A DNA stretch of 64,000 bases from Oscillospiraceae bacterium (GTDB taxonomy: Bacteria; Bacillota; Clostridia; Oscillospirales; Oscillospiraceae). Location: contig JAFSLL010000148.1 in NCBI GenBank assembly GCA_017448455.1, positions 58,551 to 122,550 of the forward strand. Reading direction: 5' to 3'. This document shows positions 43,403-51,677 of the stretch, in pieces; the first letter of the stretch is position 1; each line of letters starts with the position of its first letter. The notes under the pieces were generated by a model. It ran no database searches and had not been told where the DNA came from. It worked only from the letters and a program-made list of their open reading frames with translations. Made by a program: the position numbers and the translations under genes.

Positions 43403-44572
43403 TCATGATCTGTTCCGGTGATTCAGCTTCGTATTTTCGGGAAACTGTGCTCTGCGGAATTCCCATTCGCGGCGGGCGATTTGCCGCATACGCTCTCCGG
43501 CATGGGAAAAGAGCATTTTGAAAGAAGCACAGTAGTAATTGTGTGCGCTGCCAGAAATGACCCAATCGTTTTTGCATCCTCCATTGCACAGAATGCGCCA
43601 GGGACAGCCTGCACACTCGTCCGGCTTTTCACTCCCCCAGGCGAGAAAGCGGCGAAATACATCCCCCTGCGCGATTTCGGAGAGGCTCTGTTCCCCGATC
43701 CTGCCCGCCTTCCATTCATCCAGAACATAAAAGTCGCAGGGATAGACCGACCCGTCTCCCTCCACGACAAAATAGGCGCCGCACTGCCCACAGGTCGCAC
43801 AGGTGCTCGCGCCGCCATCTCCCAGCAGCAGATGGATATAATCATCAAAAAGGCGGACGCTGTGATAGGCTCCCTTCTCCCAATCCTGATACCAGAGGTC
43901 AAACAGTTGGCAGAGGAATTTTCCGTAATCCTCCGGTGTCAGCGACCAGGGCATCTGTCCCCGCTCCTGACCGATGGGATCCAGGCAGGCGATAAACTGC
44001 AGATATTGAAAGCCCAGCTTCTTCAAGGTTTCATATGCCTTCCGGGGGCTGCGGGCGCACTGCTTTGTCACCACGCACAGGGCGTTCATCTCAACCCGGT
44101 GCTTTTTCAGCAGCTCAACACTTCGGCATAACCGGTTCCAGGTCGCTTTTCCGTCCGCGTCGATCCGATGCGCGTTATGGAGTTCCTTGAAACCGTCGAG
44201 GGACAGCCCAACCAGGAAGTTTTCATCGTGGAAGAAGCCTGCCCATTCCTCATTCAGGAGCGTTCCGTTCGTCTGGATGGAAAAGGTGAGCCGAACACCG
44301 TCCGGCGCTTCTTTTCGTGCTGTCTCTGTGAAGAAGCGGAAAAAATCGAGACTGGCCATGGTAGGCTCTCCGCCCTGAAACGCGAAGCTGACCATCCCGC
44401 CCGGCTCAATCTCGCGATAGGCTGAACGGATTAGTTCTGTCGCTGTTTCCATACGCATGACACCCATGGAGGCACAGCTTCGATTCGCCGCTTCATCGGC
44501 ATAGAAGCAGTATCGGCAGCGAAGATTACAGAGGCTGGATGCCGGTTTGATCAGAAAATTGATAGTTCGCAT
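43403..44572 (-). CDS. Anaerobic sulfatase maturase-like radical SAM/SPASM protein
   Basis: The 389-residue protein starts at ATG 44572, 7 nt after GAGGAG. The radical SAM cluster is C15-N-L-R-C19-R-Y-C22, and GGEPTM follows near residue 67. The C-terminal SPASM region has CGQCGAYFV, GSVYPCDFYV, CAGCPWRILCNGGCKND and a late YYCASF cysteine, matching the anSME enzymes that convert Cys or Ser of sulfatases to formylglycine. No sulfatase lies in the window, so a different peptide substrate is possible. Its promoter lies in an unusual palindrome (44617-44658). A decayed relative of its 3' end exists at 17196. Confidence 0.85.
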   Translation of the reverse strand: MRTINFLIKPASSLCNLRCRYCFYADEAANRSCASMGVMRMETATELIRSAYREIEPGGMVSFAFQGGEPTMASLDFFRFFTETARKEAPDGVRLTFSIQTNGTLLNEEWAGFFHDENFLVGLSLDGFKELHNAHRIDADGKATWNRLCRSVELLKKHRVEMNALCVVTKQCARSPRKAYETLKKLGFQYLQFIACLDPIGQERGQMPWSLTPEDYGKFLCQLFDLWYQDWEKGAYHSVRLFDDYIHLLLGDGGASTCATCGQCGAYFVVEGDGSVYPCDFYVLDEWKAGRIGEQSLSEIAQGDVFRRFLAWGSEKPDECAGCPWRILCNGGCKNDWVISGSAHNYYCASFKMLFSHAGERMRQIARREWEFRRAQFPENTKLNHRNRS

Positions 44573-44616
44573 CGGTCGTCTCCTCAACGGAAGGATAAGC
44601 TTGTTTTCTACCGCCC

Positions 44617-44658
44617 ATTATAAATACTCTCTCCACAAAAGGCAATGTGGAGAGCGTA
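44617..44658 (-). promoter_or_regulatory. Promoter embedded in a palindrome, radical SAM gene
   Basis: CTCTCCAC (44629-44636) and GTGGAGAG (44647-44654) are the core arms of an inverted repeat. The minus-strand -35 TTGCCT (44640-44645) lies in its loop, and the -10 TATAAT (44617-44622) follows after 17 nt. A repressor bound to the arms would cover the -35. Confidence 0.6.
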
Positions 44659-44761
44659 AAAATGACAGCAAATCTGATTCCGGCATCAGGTCGCTCCTCA
44701 GCGTTGTCCTATGCTCTGCTGCGGCAGTTACATATTAGCTTATCCTGATGATACTGGATAT

Positions 44762-45823
44762 TCACTCTCCCAGATTGAAACATTCTTTCCTGAACATCTT
44801 AATCTCCAGCTGATACATCTGCGATGCGGCTTTTGCCGCGCCCAGGATGATCTCATCCAGTTCTTTGGCCGGACAGGCAGCGTTCGCGTTCAGTACGACG
44901 GCGATATCCGTACACGGCCGCTGAAAACGACGTGAGATCTCGATCGGGCGATCCACGCCGAGCAGATCGACCTTGCCGTAATCGCCCTCCGCTTCCCAGG
45001 CCAACAGCTTCATGTGTGGGATCTCCCAGCCTCCGGCCTGCAGCTCTGCCTGTACCATGTGGGCGATGTCCAAAAGATACTCTGTGCCGTCGAATTCGTT
45101 GCAGCAGACCTGTGCGGCGTATTCGAGATAATACTCGGTCAGCTGATCCATGGCGTTCTGAAGGTCTTCACCGTCATAGTCGATGTCGGGATGCTGCATG
45201 GACGCCTTGCCCTGCATCAGGGCCTGTGACAGTTCTTCGAGCCCGTCCCCCGTCACGGCGCTGATCGTAATGATCCTGGCCTGCGGATAATGCTCGGCAA
45301 GCCATGCTTTGTCCGCCTCCAGCTCTACAGAGTCGAGAAGATCGCTCTTGTTCAGCACGATCAGATCCGCTTCCATCAGCTGCGCGCGAAGGATATAAGC
45401 CATATCGCCGCCCTCTCCGCCAAGGAGCAGCGCAGCGTTCCGCGGTTCAATGAGCACCGTGAATGGCCCAAGCTCAAGCGCATCGGGATACTCTTTGCTC
45501 AGTCCGTGATAGACGTGCTCAAGCGCTCCGACGCCAAAGCCGGGGATATCCGAGACGACAAGCTCGCAGCCGCTGTCATAGTAAGCGTTCAATCTATCCA
45601 TCAGCACATCGTGGCAAAAGCAGATGCACTCGTCCGTGATTTGGGATGCGTTCACGCCGCTAAGTCTAGCGAGCCGGTCATCGGCCAGCGTTACGCCCTC
45701 GCCCAGATCGTTCGAAATCATGGCGGCCTTGCCGTGATGCGCCGTGTAATACCGGGTCAGGGCCATCATGGTAGTGGTCTTCCCCGAGCCGAGGAAGCCG
45801 CTGAACACCGTAAATTTTCTCAT
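44762..45823 (-). CDS. G3E family GTPase (CobW/YjiA-like metal chaperone)
   Basis: The 353-residue protein has Walker A GFLGSGKTTT at residues 9-18, the metal-site region ECICFC at 65-70 (three Cys, like the CxCC motif), a switch with SDIPGFG, and the NKSD base-recognition motif near 158. G3E GTPases insert or deliver metals such as zinc, cobalt or nickel to enzymes. It has its own promoter with an overlapping dyad, which suggests metal-dependent control. There is no metal enzyme next to it, so the client is unknown. Confidence 0.88.
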   Translation of the reverse strand: MRKFTVFSGFLGSGKTTTMMALTRYYTAHHGKAAMISNDLGEGVTLADDRLARLSGVNASQITDECICFCHDVLMDRLNAYYDSGCELVVSDIPGFGVGALEHVYHGLSKEYPDALELGPFTVLIEPRNAALLLGGEGGDMAYILRAQLMEADLIVLNKSDLLDSVELEADKAWLAEHYPQARIITISAVTGDGLEELSQALMQGKASMQHPDIDYDGEDLQNAMDQLTEYYLEYAAQVCCNEFDGTEYLLDIAHMVQAELQAGGWEIPHMKLLAWEAEGDYGKVDLLGVDRPIEISRRFQRPCTDIAVVLNANAACPAKELDEIILGAAKAASQMYQLEIKMFRKECFNLGE

Positions 45824-45866
45824 AGAACGCTCTCCTTTTATCTAAAACGCAGAGACTTCATTTGCA

Positions 45867-45910
45867 ATACTATATGAAAATAGTATAATAGTCCCGATGG
45901 CAAAGTGCAA
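45867..45910 (-). promoter_or_regulatory. Promoter and overlapping dyad of the G3E GTPase gene
   Basis: Minus-strand -35 TTGCAC (45905-45910), 17 nt, -10 TATACT (45882-45887). ATACTA (45867-45872) and TAGTAT (45881-45886) form a perfect 6-nt dyad over the -10, a likely operator, possibly for a metal regulator. Confidence 0.5.
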
Positions 45911-45977
45911 GTGGTATGGCATAATCATCCATGCATATGCGTCGCCGAAAGCCCTGCGGCATGAGATATAATAACAA

Positions 45978-46012
45978 AGCACAGAGCTGATAGTCTGTAT
46001 CAACTCTGTGCT
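45978..46012. other. Hairpin at the outer edge of the recombinase element
   Basis: AGCACAGAG and CTCTGTGCT pair, with a further TGAT/ATCA step inside. It lies 12 nt outside the left repeat of the element. A T-rich stretch follows on the minus strand, so it could stop transcripts leaving the element leftwards. Confidence 0.4.
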
Positions 46013-46023
46013 GATGTTATGGA

Positions 46024-46122
46024 ACTGTAAACTTTAATGTGAACCATAGAAGTGTGAAGTATAGAAAACACCATTTTCCCTTAGGGCCACAACGCTTTCA
46101 GGCATTTTTCTATGCTTTACAC
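46024..46122. repeat. Left end (att-like) of the recombinase element
   Basis: ACTGTAAACT (46024-46033) and AAGTGTGAAGTA (46050-46061) recur in the same order and orientation at 49668-49703. GTGTGAAGTATAGAAAA (46052-46068) is also repeated inverted at 46106-46122 in 15 of 17 bases. The layout fits recombinase core and arm sites. Confidence 0.6.
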
Positions 46123-46302
46123 TGCGGTTTCGAATGTTCTTATCTTGTTTTCGTAATTATTTTACTACTTTTCGCATCCTTTGTCAACCGCACTTATGCG
46201 ACACATATCTCTCACCCAGGGATGCATCTGTATCAAAGACGTTGTTGATGCAAACCCACGTAAAGAACTGATTTTGGTAAAGCCAATGGCCCCACAACCA
46301 TC

Positions 46303-46695
46303 TCAGCCTTCCCCTGCGCTTTTCCTGTGATTAAGAATGTCTACCAAATCGCAATTCTCATATCCGGGAGGAATGAACGGCTTATCGGTTGGTATTAGTG
46401 ACTCCATAGCTAACACATCTGATTTATTTATTTCATAGGCATTTAGTATTCTAAGGCTTCCTGCGTGTTTGAGTATTTGCTTCTCAAGGTGTTCCTCGGG
46501 CGAATCTTTTCCGTCCCTGATAATGCTTGGGCAAATGATATAGTCTCCACTTTTTGCTTGGATCTGTTCAAAAAAGCCAACATTCTTGTCACTATTAGGT
46601 TGCATTGTATGCATGCGGCACGGATTGATTACGACGCAGTTTTTCTTCGCCTTATCATTACACTGCATCCACAACGGCAATTGACGGTCTTGCAC
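46303..46695 (-). CDS. Hypothetical protein of the mobile element, uncertain
   Basis: A 130-codon minus-strand frame reads as a plausible hydrophilic protein (SGDYIICPSIIRDGKDSPEE; ending CDLVDILNHRKSAGEG). It has no recognisable domain and no clear ribosome site. Its 5' end overlaps the truncated recombinase. It may be a fragment of cargo or chance. Confidence 0.35.
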   Translation of the reverse strand: MQDRQLPLWMQCNDKAKKNCVVINPCRMHTMQPNSDKNVGFFEQIQAKSGDYIICPSIIRDGKDSPEEHLEKQILKHAGSLRILNAYEINKSDVLAMESLIPTDKPFIPPGYENCDLVDILNHRKSAGEG

Positions 46696-47588
46696 TTACA
46701 ACCGTTCGAAGAGATTTGTTTTGTATTAGAAGCTTTCTATATTATCTTGATCCTCAAGTTGCAGAAAAGATCCTTCCGTTGAGTATTATTCCATCACAGA
46801 TGCCCAATGTCACACGTCCGATCGACGCATCTGTGATCGAAAAAATCGCGGAGCATCGCTCCGAACTGCCAGAATACATATGGCTCGCGTTTCAGGTATT
46901 TGCTGAGACCGGCGCCAGAGCAGGGTCTGTTTTTGCGCTAACTACAGAAAACCTTATTGCTCTTGATGGTCACTGTGTTGTACGCATGTACTACAAAAAA
47001 GCGTCCGGAAAAAAAGCAGAAAGCGGAACTCCAAGCTATGTAATTCACTCCATTTCAGACGGGCTTGCTGAATCACTCCAGGCCTATATCCGAAATACCG
47101 AAATCCAAAGGGCGTTACTCAAAAGGAACTATATCTTTGTTTATCAATGTGAAACCTTTCGAACTAACTCTAATCGTATGCCTTCTGTGCTTACCTCAAG
47201 CACCTTTTCCCACCACCTTCAAAAGCTATGCCGAGAGCATTGCATTTACGACCGCGAAGGCCAGCTTCCGGCCTGGTCGGCTAGGAGTATCCGTGCAGAA
47301 GTAGGTCGATCGTTGTTCTCCCGTGGTGCATCACCGGAAACTGTAGCGGCCAAGCTTGGAAATACACCATCTGTTGCCAAAATGCATTATGACAGCATGT
47401 ACCCTGCTGACGAAGCCAATTTGCGACGAGCGCTCTATGAACAAACGCTTGAAGCTACAGTTACCCAAGCCAGTTGTCCTGCTATTTCAAAGATTACTCC
47501 AATGTATGGTTCCTGTGATACAGATAAAGAATGTCATAACAAAAATGACTGCCGCAATTGCTCCCAACGCATCGAAAAGAGAACATGA
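46629..47588 (+). pseudogene. Truncated tyrosine recombinase (first of a Tn554-like set)
   Basis: The open frame follows a stop at 46626 and has no good start codon. From about 46680 it reads TTVRRDLFCIRSFLYYLD, the middle of a typical N-terminal core-binding domain, so the first 60 or more residues are lost. The catalytic part keeps an Arg (ETGARAG), an ARSIRAEVG region in place of the usual HxxR, and a possible Tyr in MHYDSMY. The C-terminus has a Cys-rich tail (CHNKNDCRNC). It is the 5' member of three recombinase-element genes, and the intact gene follows in the same frame after 41 codons. Confidence 0.6.
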
Positions 47589-47711
47589 AAAGAGCGTGAT
47601 AACATCAAAGAGAACACTGCACGGGCAGAGCCCATTCTTTCCCTTGTAGATACCCCTACTTCATCCACCCCACAGTGTAGGCCAGCTTTTTCCAATCAAA
47701 CACTTCAGGGA

Positions 47712-49208
47712 ATGGAGCGAACACTGAGTCATTTTTCGGAGAACTCATGGTCTGACAAGGTATGGGATGTACATATTCCGTCATCCGGAAAAACAGCGAA
47801 GATCAGATTTCCCAATGCGCGAAGTCTGGATAAAGATATTCTGCGAGCGACAGCGCTTTCCTTTCTCGTGCAGCATGCATCAGCTGATGCCGCCCAGCGC
47901 GTAGTAAGAGAAGGATTCTATTTCATAACGCATTTGAACGAGTCGGGGCTGTTCATTGAGAACATTCGCACCCCTATCGTTAGCAACTACATTGAGTATC
48001 TGAAAAAGCAGCAGATTGGCGATAGTCAGAAGAACTCCCGCATCAGATCCGCGTGCTCTCTGTTTGAAACATGTGTCGAGAACGGCCTTGCTACAACTAC
48101 TGCAAAAGCCGTTGATTTCAGTTACAGGTTTTCTGAGCCAGCAAATAGAAAAAGAGCACCGGACCAATGTGTGGTCGACGCTCTCGATAAACTCTTCTTT
48201 GATTTCTCAAATAATGAGATTCCCCAGGTATTCAGATTAGCATATTTTCTGCTCCGTCTCATCCCCAACAGAATCTCGGAAATCTTGGCCATGAATCTTG
48301 AATGCCTCAGTTATCCGGATGTAGGCTTGTTTGCTATCAGCATTCCAAGCTGGAAAGAAACGCCTCTCCACACCCCGTTGTATTCAAAATACACTTTTGT
48401 AATGGACGGGATGATTGAAGATGCGCTCTATAAACTGGTTCGGCAGCAGCAGGAGTCGATCCGGCAGTATACACGTCAGGAGACACAGGACTCCGATTAC
48501 CTTCTCTATGATTTCCAAGAAGATCGGGTTATTACGCAAGTGGACTTCAACCGGTTTCTTGCTAAAATAATCAAGGAGCACGGCATTCTCACTGCCAATG
48601 GGCGGAAAGCAGTTGTCACATCCCACGCTCTGCGTCATGTCTGCATTGGAGAAAGGCTGAGAAGCGGTATCTACTCTCCTGAGCACACCATGAAAGAAGC
48701 TAATCATTCCAACGTTGATGTAACGCTTTCTTACGGCTACATGTCCGAGCATGATGAAGCCGAGCATCTTGGTAAGATTTCCTCTGTGGTGTTGACGGAA
48801 CAGTTGGATGTAGTAGATACCGAGATCCCAGCAAAGCCCAAGAGTGTCAACCCGGCAAAATATCTGCGTCTCCAGAATGATACAGCCTACACCCGCGTCA
48901 TTCCATGCTTTGGCCTATGCAGCAACACCCAATGCTGTCCCCAGTATGAGAAATGCGTGAAATGTGACCATTTCCGGCCGGATGTACTCTACCTCGATTA
49001 TTTTATTGAAGCAAGAGGTATTGTGCAAAAGCGCCTGTTGAAGTTCATGAAATCCGGTGGTGCTCCGGCAGCCATTGAATTTGAGAAAAACCAGTTGGAA
49101 ACGATCAATGCGTATATTACAAGAATGTCCGCCGAGGAATCTGAATCCGCTGCGGATCTGATTTCTTTTGGAGAAGACGAATCGAGGAGAGCATATGGAA
49201 CAGCCTAA
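47712..49208 (+). CDS. Tyrosine recombinase, TnpB-like member of a Tn554-like element
   Basis: The 498-residue protein has the tyrosine recombinase residues: first Arg in LIPNRISEI, the HALRH box, a later His/Ser region (NHSNVDVT) and the nucleophile Tyr in LSYGYMSEH. A zinc-like C-terminal tail (CSNTQCCPQYEKCVKCDHF) is shared with Tn554 TnpB proteins. It overlaps the next gene by 14 nt. The preceding recombinase frame ends 123 nt upstream with no stop in this frame between, so an earlier non-ATG start is not excluded. Confidence 0.82.
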   Translation: MERTLSHFSENSWSDKVWDVHIPSSGKTAKIRFPNARSLDKDILRATALSFLVQHASADAAQRVVREGFYFITHLNESGLFIENIRTPIVSNYIEYLKKQQIGDSQKNSRIRSACSLFETCVENGLATTTAKAVDFSYRFSEPANRKRAPDQCVVDALDKLFFDFSNNEIPQVFRLAYFLLRLIPNRISEILAMNLECLSYPDVGLFAISIPSWKETPLHTPLYSKYTFVMDGMIEDALYKLVRQQQESIRQYTRQETQDSDYLLYDFQEDRVITQVDFNRFLAKIIKEHGILTANGRKAVVTSHALRHVCIGERLRSGIYSPEHTMKEANHSNVDVTLSYGYMSEHDEAEHLGKISSVVLTEQLDVVDTEIPAKPKSVNPAKYLRLQNDTAYTRVIPCFGLCSNTQCCPQYEKCVKCDHFRPDVLYLDYFIEARGIVQKRLLKFMKSGGAPAAIEFEKNQLETINAYITRMSAEESESAADLISFGEDESRRAYGTA

Positions 49209-49617
49209 GGGATTAAAACTATTCCAGGAGCAGCAGAGAAGTGAAATGCGAACTCGTATAGATGAGGCCATCAGAACTATGCGTGCTGATCAATCCACGA
49301 TTACGCTCTCATCTCTTGCAGAAGAGTTGGGCGTGAGCAGAAGGGCACTATACGCAGACTACATTCAATGCTGCTTGAAAAACTATAGAGAGTTCAATCC
49401 AGGAGTGTCCGAAGAACCTTCTCTCGAAGTGGTGACGGAGTTGAAGAATATGATCTCAAGCCTTAACAACAGGATAAAGGAAGCCGATCGGAAAAACAAA
49501 GCGTTAAAGCTGGAAATCTCTGTCTTAAAGAATCGGCTGCAAGAGTCGGAAGAACAATATGCGTATCTTCTCGGTCGCTATCAAGAGGAGGTAGGAAACA
49601 AAATCATTCATTTTTAG
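49195..49617 (+). CDS. TnpC/DUF6262-like accessory protein of the recombinase element
   Basis: The 140-residue protein starts at ATG 49195 after GAGGAGA. It has a helix-turn-helix-like segment (SLAEELGVSRRALYADY) followed by a long coiled coil from about residue 85 (MISSLNNRIKEADRKNKALK), like the TnpC proteins that steer the direction of Tn554 transposition and the DUF6262 proteins found next to recombinase pairs. The gene ends at a strong terminator. Confidence 0.75.
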   Translation: MEQPKGLKLFQEQQRSEMRTRIDEAIRTMRADQSTITLSSLAEELGVSRRALYADYIQCCLKNYREFNPGVSEEPSLEVVTELKNMISSLNNRIKEADRKNKALKLEISVLKNRLQESEEQYAYLLGRYQEEVGNKIIHF

Positions 49618-49632
49618 AGTTGTCCAGGCATG

Positions 49633-49664
49633 AAAAAAGCTCGCCAAATACGGCGAGTTTTTTT
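49633..49664 (+). terminator. Terminator of the recombinase genes
   Basis: AAAAAAGCTCGCC, a 6-nt loop, GGCGAG and seven T form a classical terminator 16 nt after the stop at 49617. Confidence 0.85.
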
Positions 49665-49667
49665 CAT

Positions 49668-49757
49668 ACTGTAAACTATTCAACTGGAAAAAAGTGTGAA
49701 GTAAAGGATGCTTCCTTGAAACCCGCATAAATGCTTGCTTTTTCCAAGACTTCACAC
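49668..49757. repeat. Right end (att-like) of the recombinase element
   Basis: ACTGTAAACT (49668-49677) and AAGTGTGAAGTA (49692-49703) repeat the left end. GTGTGAAGT (49694-49702) is mirrored by ACTTCACAC (49749-49757), and another ACTTCACA and a GTTTACA follow. It ends 31 nt before the tRNA gene. Confidence 0.6.
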
Positions 49758-49788
49758 AAGACTTCACAGTGAAATGTTTACATCTCGA

Positions 49789-49874
49789 TGGTGCCGGCGG
49801 CCCGACTCGAACGGGTACGCAGTAACCTGCAAGGGATTTTAAGTCCCTGGTGTCTACCATTCCACCACGCCGGC
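49789..49874 (-). tRNA. tRNA-Leu (anticodon TAA), CCA encoded
   Basis: On the minus strand the gene runs from GCCGGCG to CGCCGGC-A-CCA. The anticodon stem-loop is AGGGA-CTTAAAA-TCCCT, giving TAA. A long variable arm (TGCAGGTTACTGC) marks a class II leucine tRNA, and the T loop is GTTCGAGTC. The length is 86 nt. The recombinase element lies directly downstream of its 3' end. Confidence 0.93.
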
Positions 49875-50184
49875 AAACAGGAAGGATAACACGGTACAAT
49901 TTATCACCTTCCGAAGAAAGTGTCAAGCATGGCAACAGGGTTTCCCCCTTTTTTGTTTTTGCTCTTTCTGTTATACTGTCAATATGCTGAATCAAAATCT
50001 TCTTTTGAGGTGAAGACCTATGAGCCTGTTACAGCAGTTGAATTCGCCTTTTCTCTACCTCGTCTGGGTAGAATTATCCTTATGATTCTGCCCAGCGGCC
50101 CGTTTGCCATTTTTTTGGCCTGGCGGAAATTCCGGAAGCAGAACATGGGGAAAGCGTAAGCCCTGCGAATTCGGAAAGCGGGTA

Positions 50185-50213
50185 TTGTCAAACAGATACG
50201 AAAATGCTATAAT
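50185..50213 (+). promoter_or_regulatory. Promoter of the envelope acylation cluster
   Basis: TTGTCA (50185-50190), 17 nt, TATAAT (50208-50213) with an extended TGC in front. It is the strongest promoter match for the plus-strand run that follows. Confidence 0.65.
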
Positions 50214-50266
50214 ATTTTGCCGTTTTGGGAATGCTCACAGTTCACGGCGGAGGGAGGCAGCAAGCA

Positions 50267-51673
50267 TTGGTTTTCAGTTCGGCCATATTCCTGTTCTGTT
50301 TTCTCCCGCTCGTGTTTCTGCTCTACCGTCTCCCGTTCGGCAAGCGCTGGCAGAACGTCCTGCTCGCTGCAGCCAGCATCATTTTCTATGCTTTCGGGAA
50401 CCTGAACTATGTTCCTCTCTTTCTGGCATCCATCCTGATCAATTACCTGACCGGGCTGCTGCTCGGAAAGCGGTTCCCGCACAGCCGCACTGTGATCGCC
50501 GTCAACATCCTGTTGAACCTGGTCATCCTCTGCATCTATAAATACACGGATTTCTTCATCACCAATGTCAACAGCCTGTTCGGCCTGACCCTTGCGCCGG
50601 TTGGCCTGATTCTGCCGATCGGCATCTCCTTCTTCACGTTTCAGGGTCTCAGCTACACGATCGACGTCTACCGGAATCCGGAGGAATACAGCCCGCATTT
50701 TCTGAATCTGCTGCTGTACATCTCCTTCTTTCCGCAGCTGATCGCCGGTCCGATCGTCCGCTGGGGCGATATTGCCAGGCAAATCGAAAACCGCAGCTGC
50801 ACCCCCGGGAAAACCGCCTCCGGCATCCGCCGCTTCCTCGTCGGTCTGAGCAAGAAACTGCTTTTAGCAGATGTCGCGGCCTATGTCGTGGACAGCGTAT
50901 TCTCACTTGGTGTCGGGGACTCCCGGCTTGCCTGGCTGGCAGGGATCTGTTACACCCTGCAGATTTATTATGATTTCTCCGGCTACAGTGATATGGCTAT
51001 CGGTATGGGCAGAATGTTCGGTTTCTCTATTAAAGAGAACTTTCTGTTCCCGTATACCGCGACTTCTATCCGCGATTTCTGGCGGAAATGGCATATTTCC
51101 CTGTCCACCTGGTTCCGGGAATACCTCTACTTCCCGCTCGGCGGCAGCCGAAAGGGACGCGGGAGAGCCGCTCTGAACCGCCTCATCGTCTTCTTCTGCA
51201 CCGGACTATGGCATGGGGCAAACTGGACCTTCGTGCTTTGGGGCCTTGGCCACGGGCTGCTCTCCAGTCTGGAAGGGAGCGGGATCATCCCGGTAGAGCG
51301 CCTGAAGAAAACGCTGCCTGGCAGGCTCCTTCTGCGCGTCTATACCCTGCTTGCCGTGATGCTGCTCTTTACTCTGTTCCGCGCGGATAACGTCGCGCAG
51401 GGCTTCGGGGTGATCGCCTCCATGTTTCGTTTTCAGGCTACCGCTACGGGCGGCGCGCTCCTGGCAGGCCTGAGCACGCCGGCAAATACCCTTATCCTCT
51501 GTCTGGCCCTGCTGCTCGCGCTCGATCCGCTCGGCTCCAGGCTCCATGCCTGGCTCACGGAAGAAAGTCCCCGCGAGCTGCTTCCCGATCTCTGCTGTGT
51601 GCTGCTGATGCTGCTCAGCATCATGGCGCTGGCCCAGAGCGGCTTCCACCCCTTTATCTATTTTCAGTTCTGA
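50267..51673 (+). CDS. MBOAT family O-acyltransferase (AlgI/PatA-like)
   Basis: The 468-residue membrane protein has about eleven hydrophobic helices. The start is read as TTG at 50267, since GGAGGGAGG precedes it and MBOAT proteins of this type begin MVFSS. The conserved regions are present: SFFTFQGLSYTIDVYR, SYFPQLIAGPI-like SFFPQLIAGPI, DFWRKWHISLSTWFREYLY and the catalytic His region GLWHGANWTF. It moves an acyl group, probably acetyl, across the membrane for transfer to an extracellular polymer. The SGNH protein 5 nt downstream is the usual partner for the final transfer. Confidence 0.92.
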   Translation: MVFSSAIFLFCFLPLVFLLYRLPFGKRWQNVLLAAASIIFYAFGNLNYVPLFLASILINYLTGLLLGKRFPHSRTVIAVNILLNLVILCIYKYTDFFITNVNSLFGLTLAPVGLILPIGISFFTFQGLSYTIDVYRNPEEYSPHFLNLLLYISFFPQLIAGPIVRWGDIARQIENRSCTPGKTASGIRRFLVGLSKKLLLADVAAYVVDSVFSLGVGDSRLAWLAGICYTLQIYYDFSGYSDMAIGMGRMFGFSIKENFLFPYTATSIRDFWRKWHISLSTWFREYLYFPLGGSRKGRGRAALNRLIVFFCTGLWHGANWTFVLWGLGHGLLSSLEGSGIIPVERLKKTLPGRLLLRVYTLLAVMLLFTLFRADNVAQGFGVIASMFRFQATATGGALLAGLSTPANTLILCLALLLALDPLGSRLHAWLTEESPRELLPDLCCVLLMLLSIMALAQSGFHPFIYFQF

Positions 51674-51677
51674 CGCT

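Noticed and set aside
44666-44761. Gap between the radical SAM promoter and the G3E GTPase stop, checked for a small gene or riboswitch
   Set aside because: No start with a ribosome site, no strong hairpin and no motif known to me.
45824-46023. Leader of the G3E GTPase gene considered for a cobalamin-type riboswitch
   Set aside because: The transcript leader is under 60 nt and has no riboswitch-like conserved core.
49875-50184. A small membrane-protein-like frame (for example MSLLQQLNSPFLYL near 50018) between the tRNA and the MBOAT promoter
   Set aside because: The start resembles DUF5058 N-termini but stops after about 21 codons; it could be a decayed gene, but evidence is too thin.
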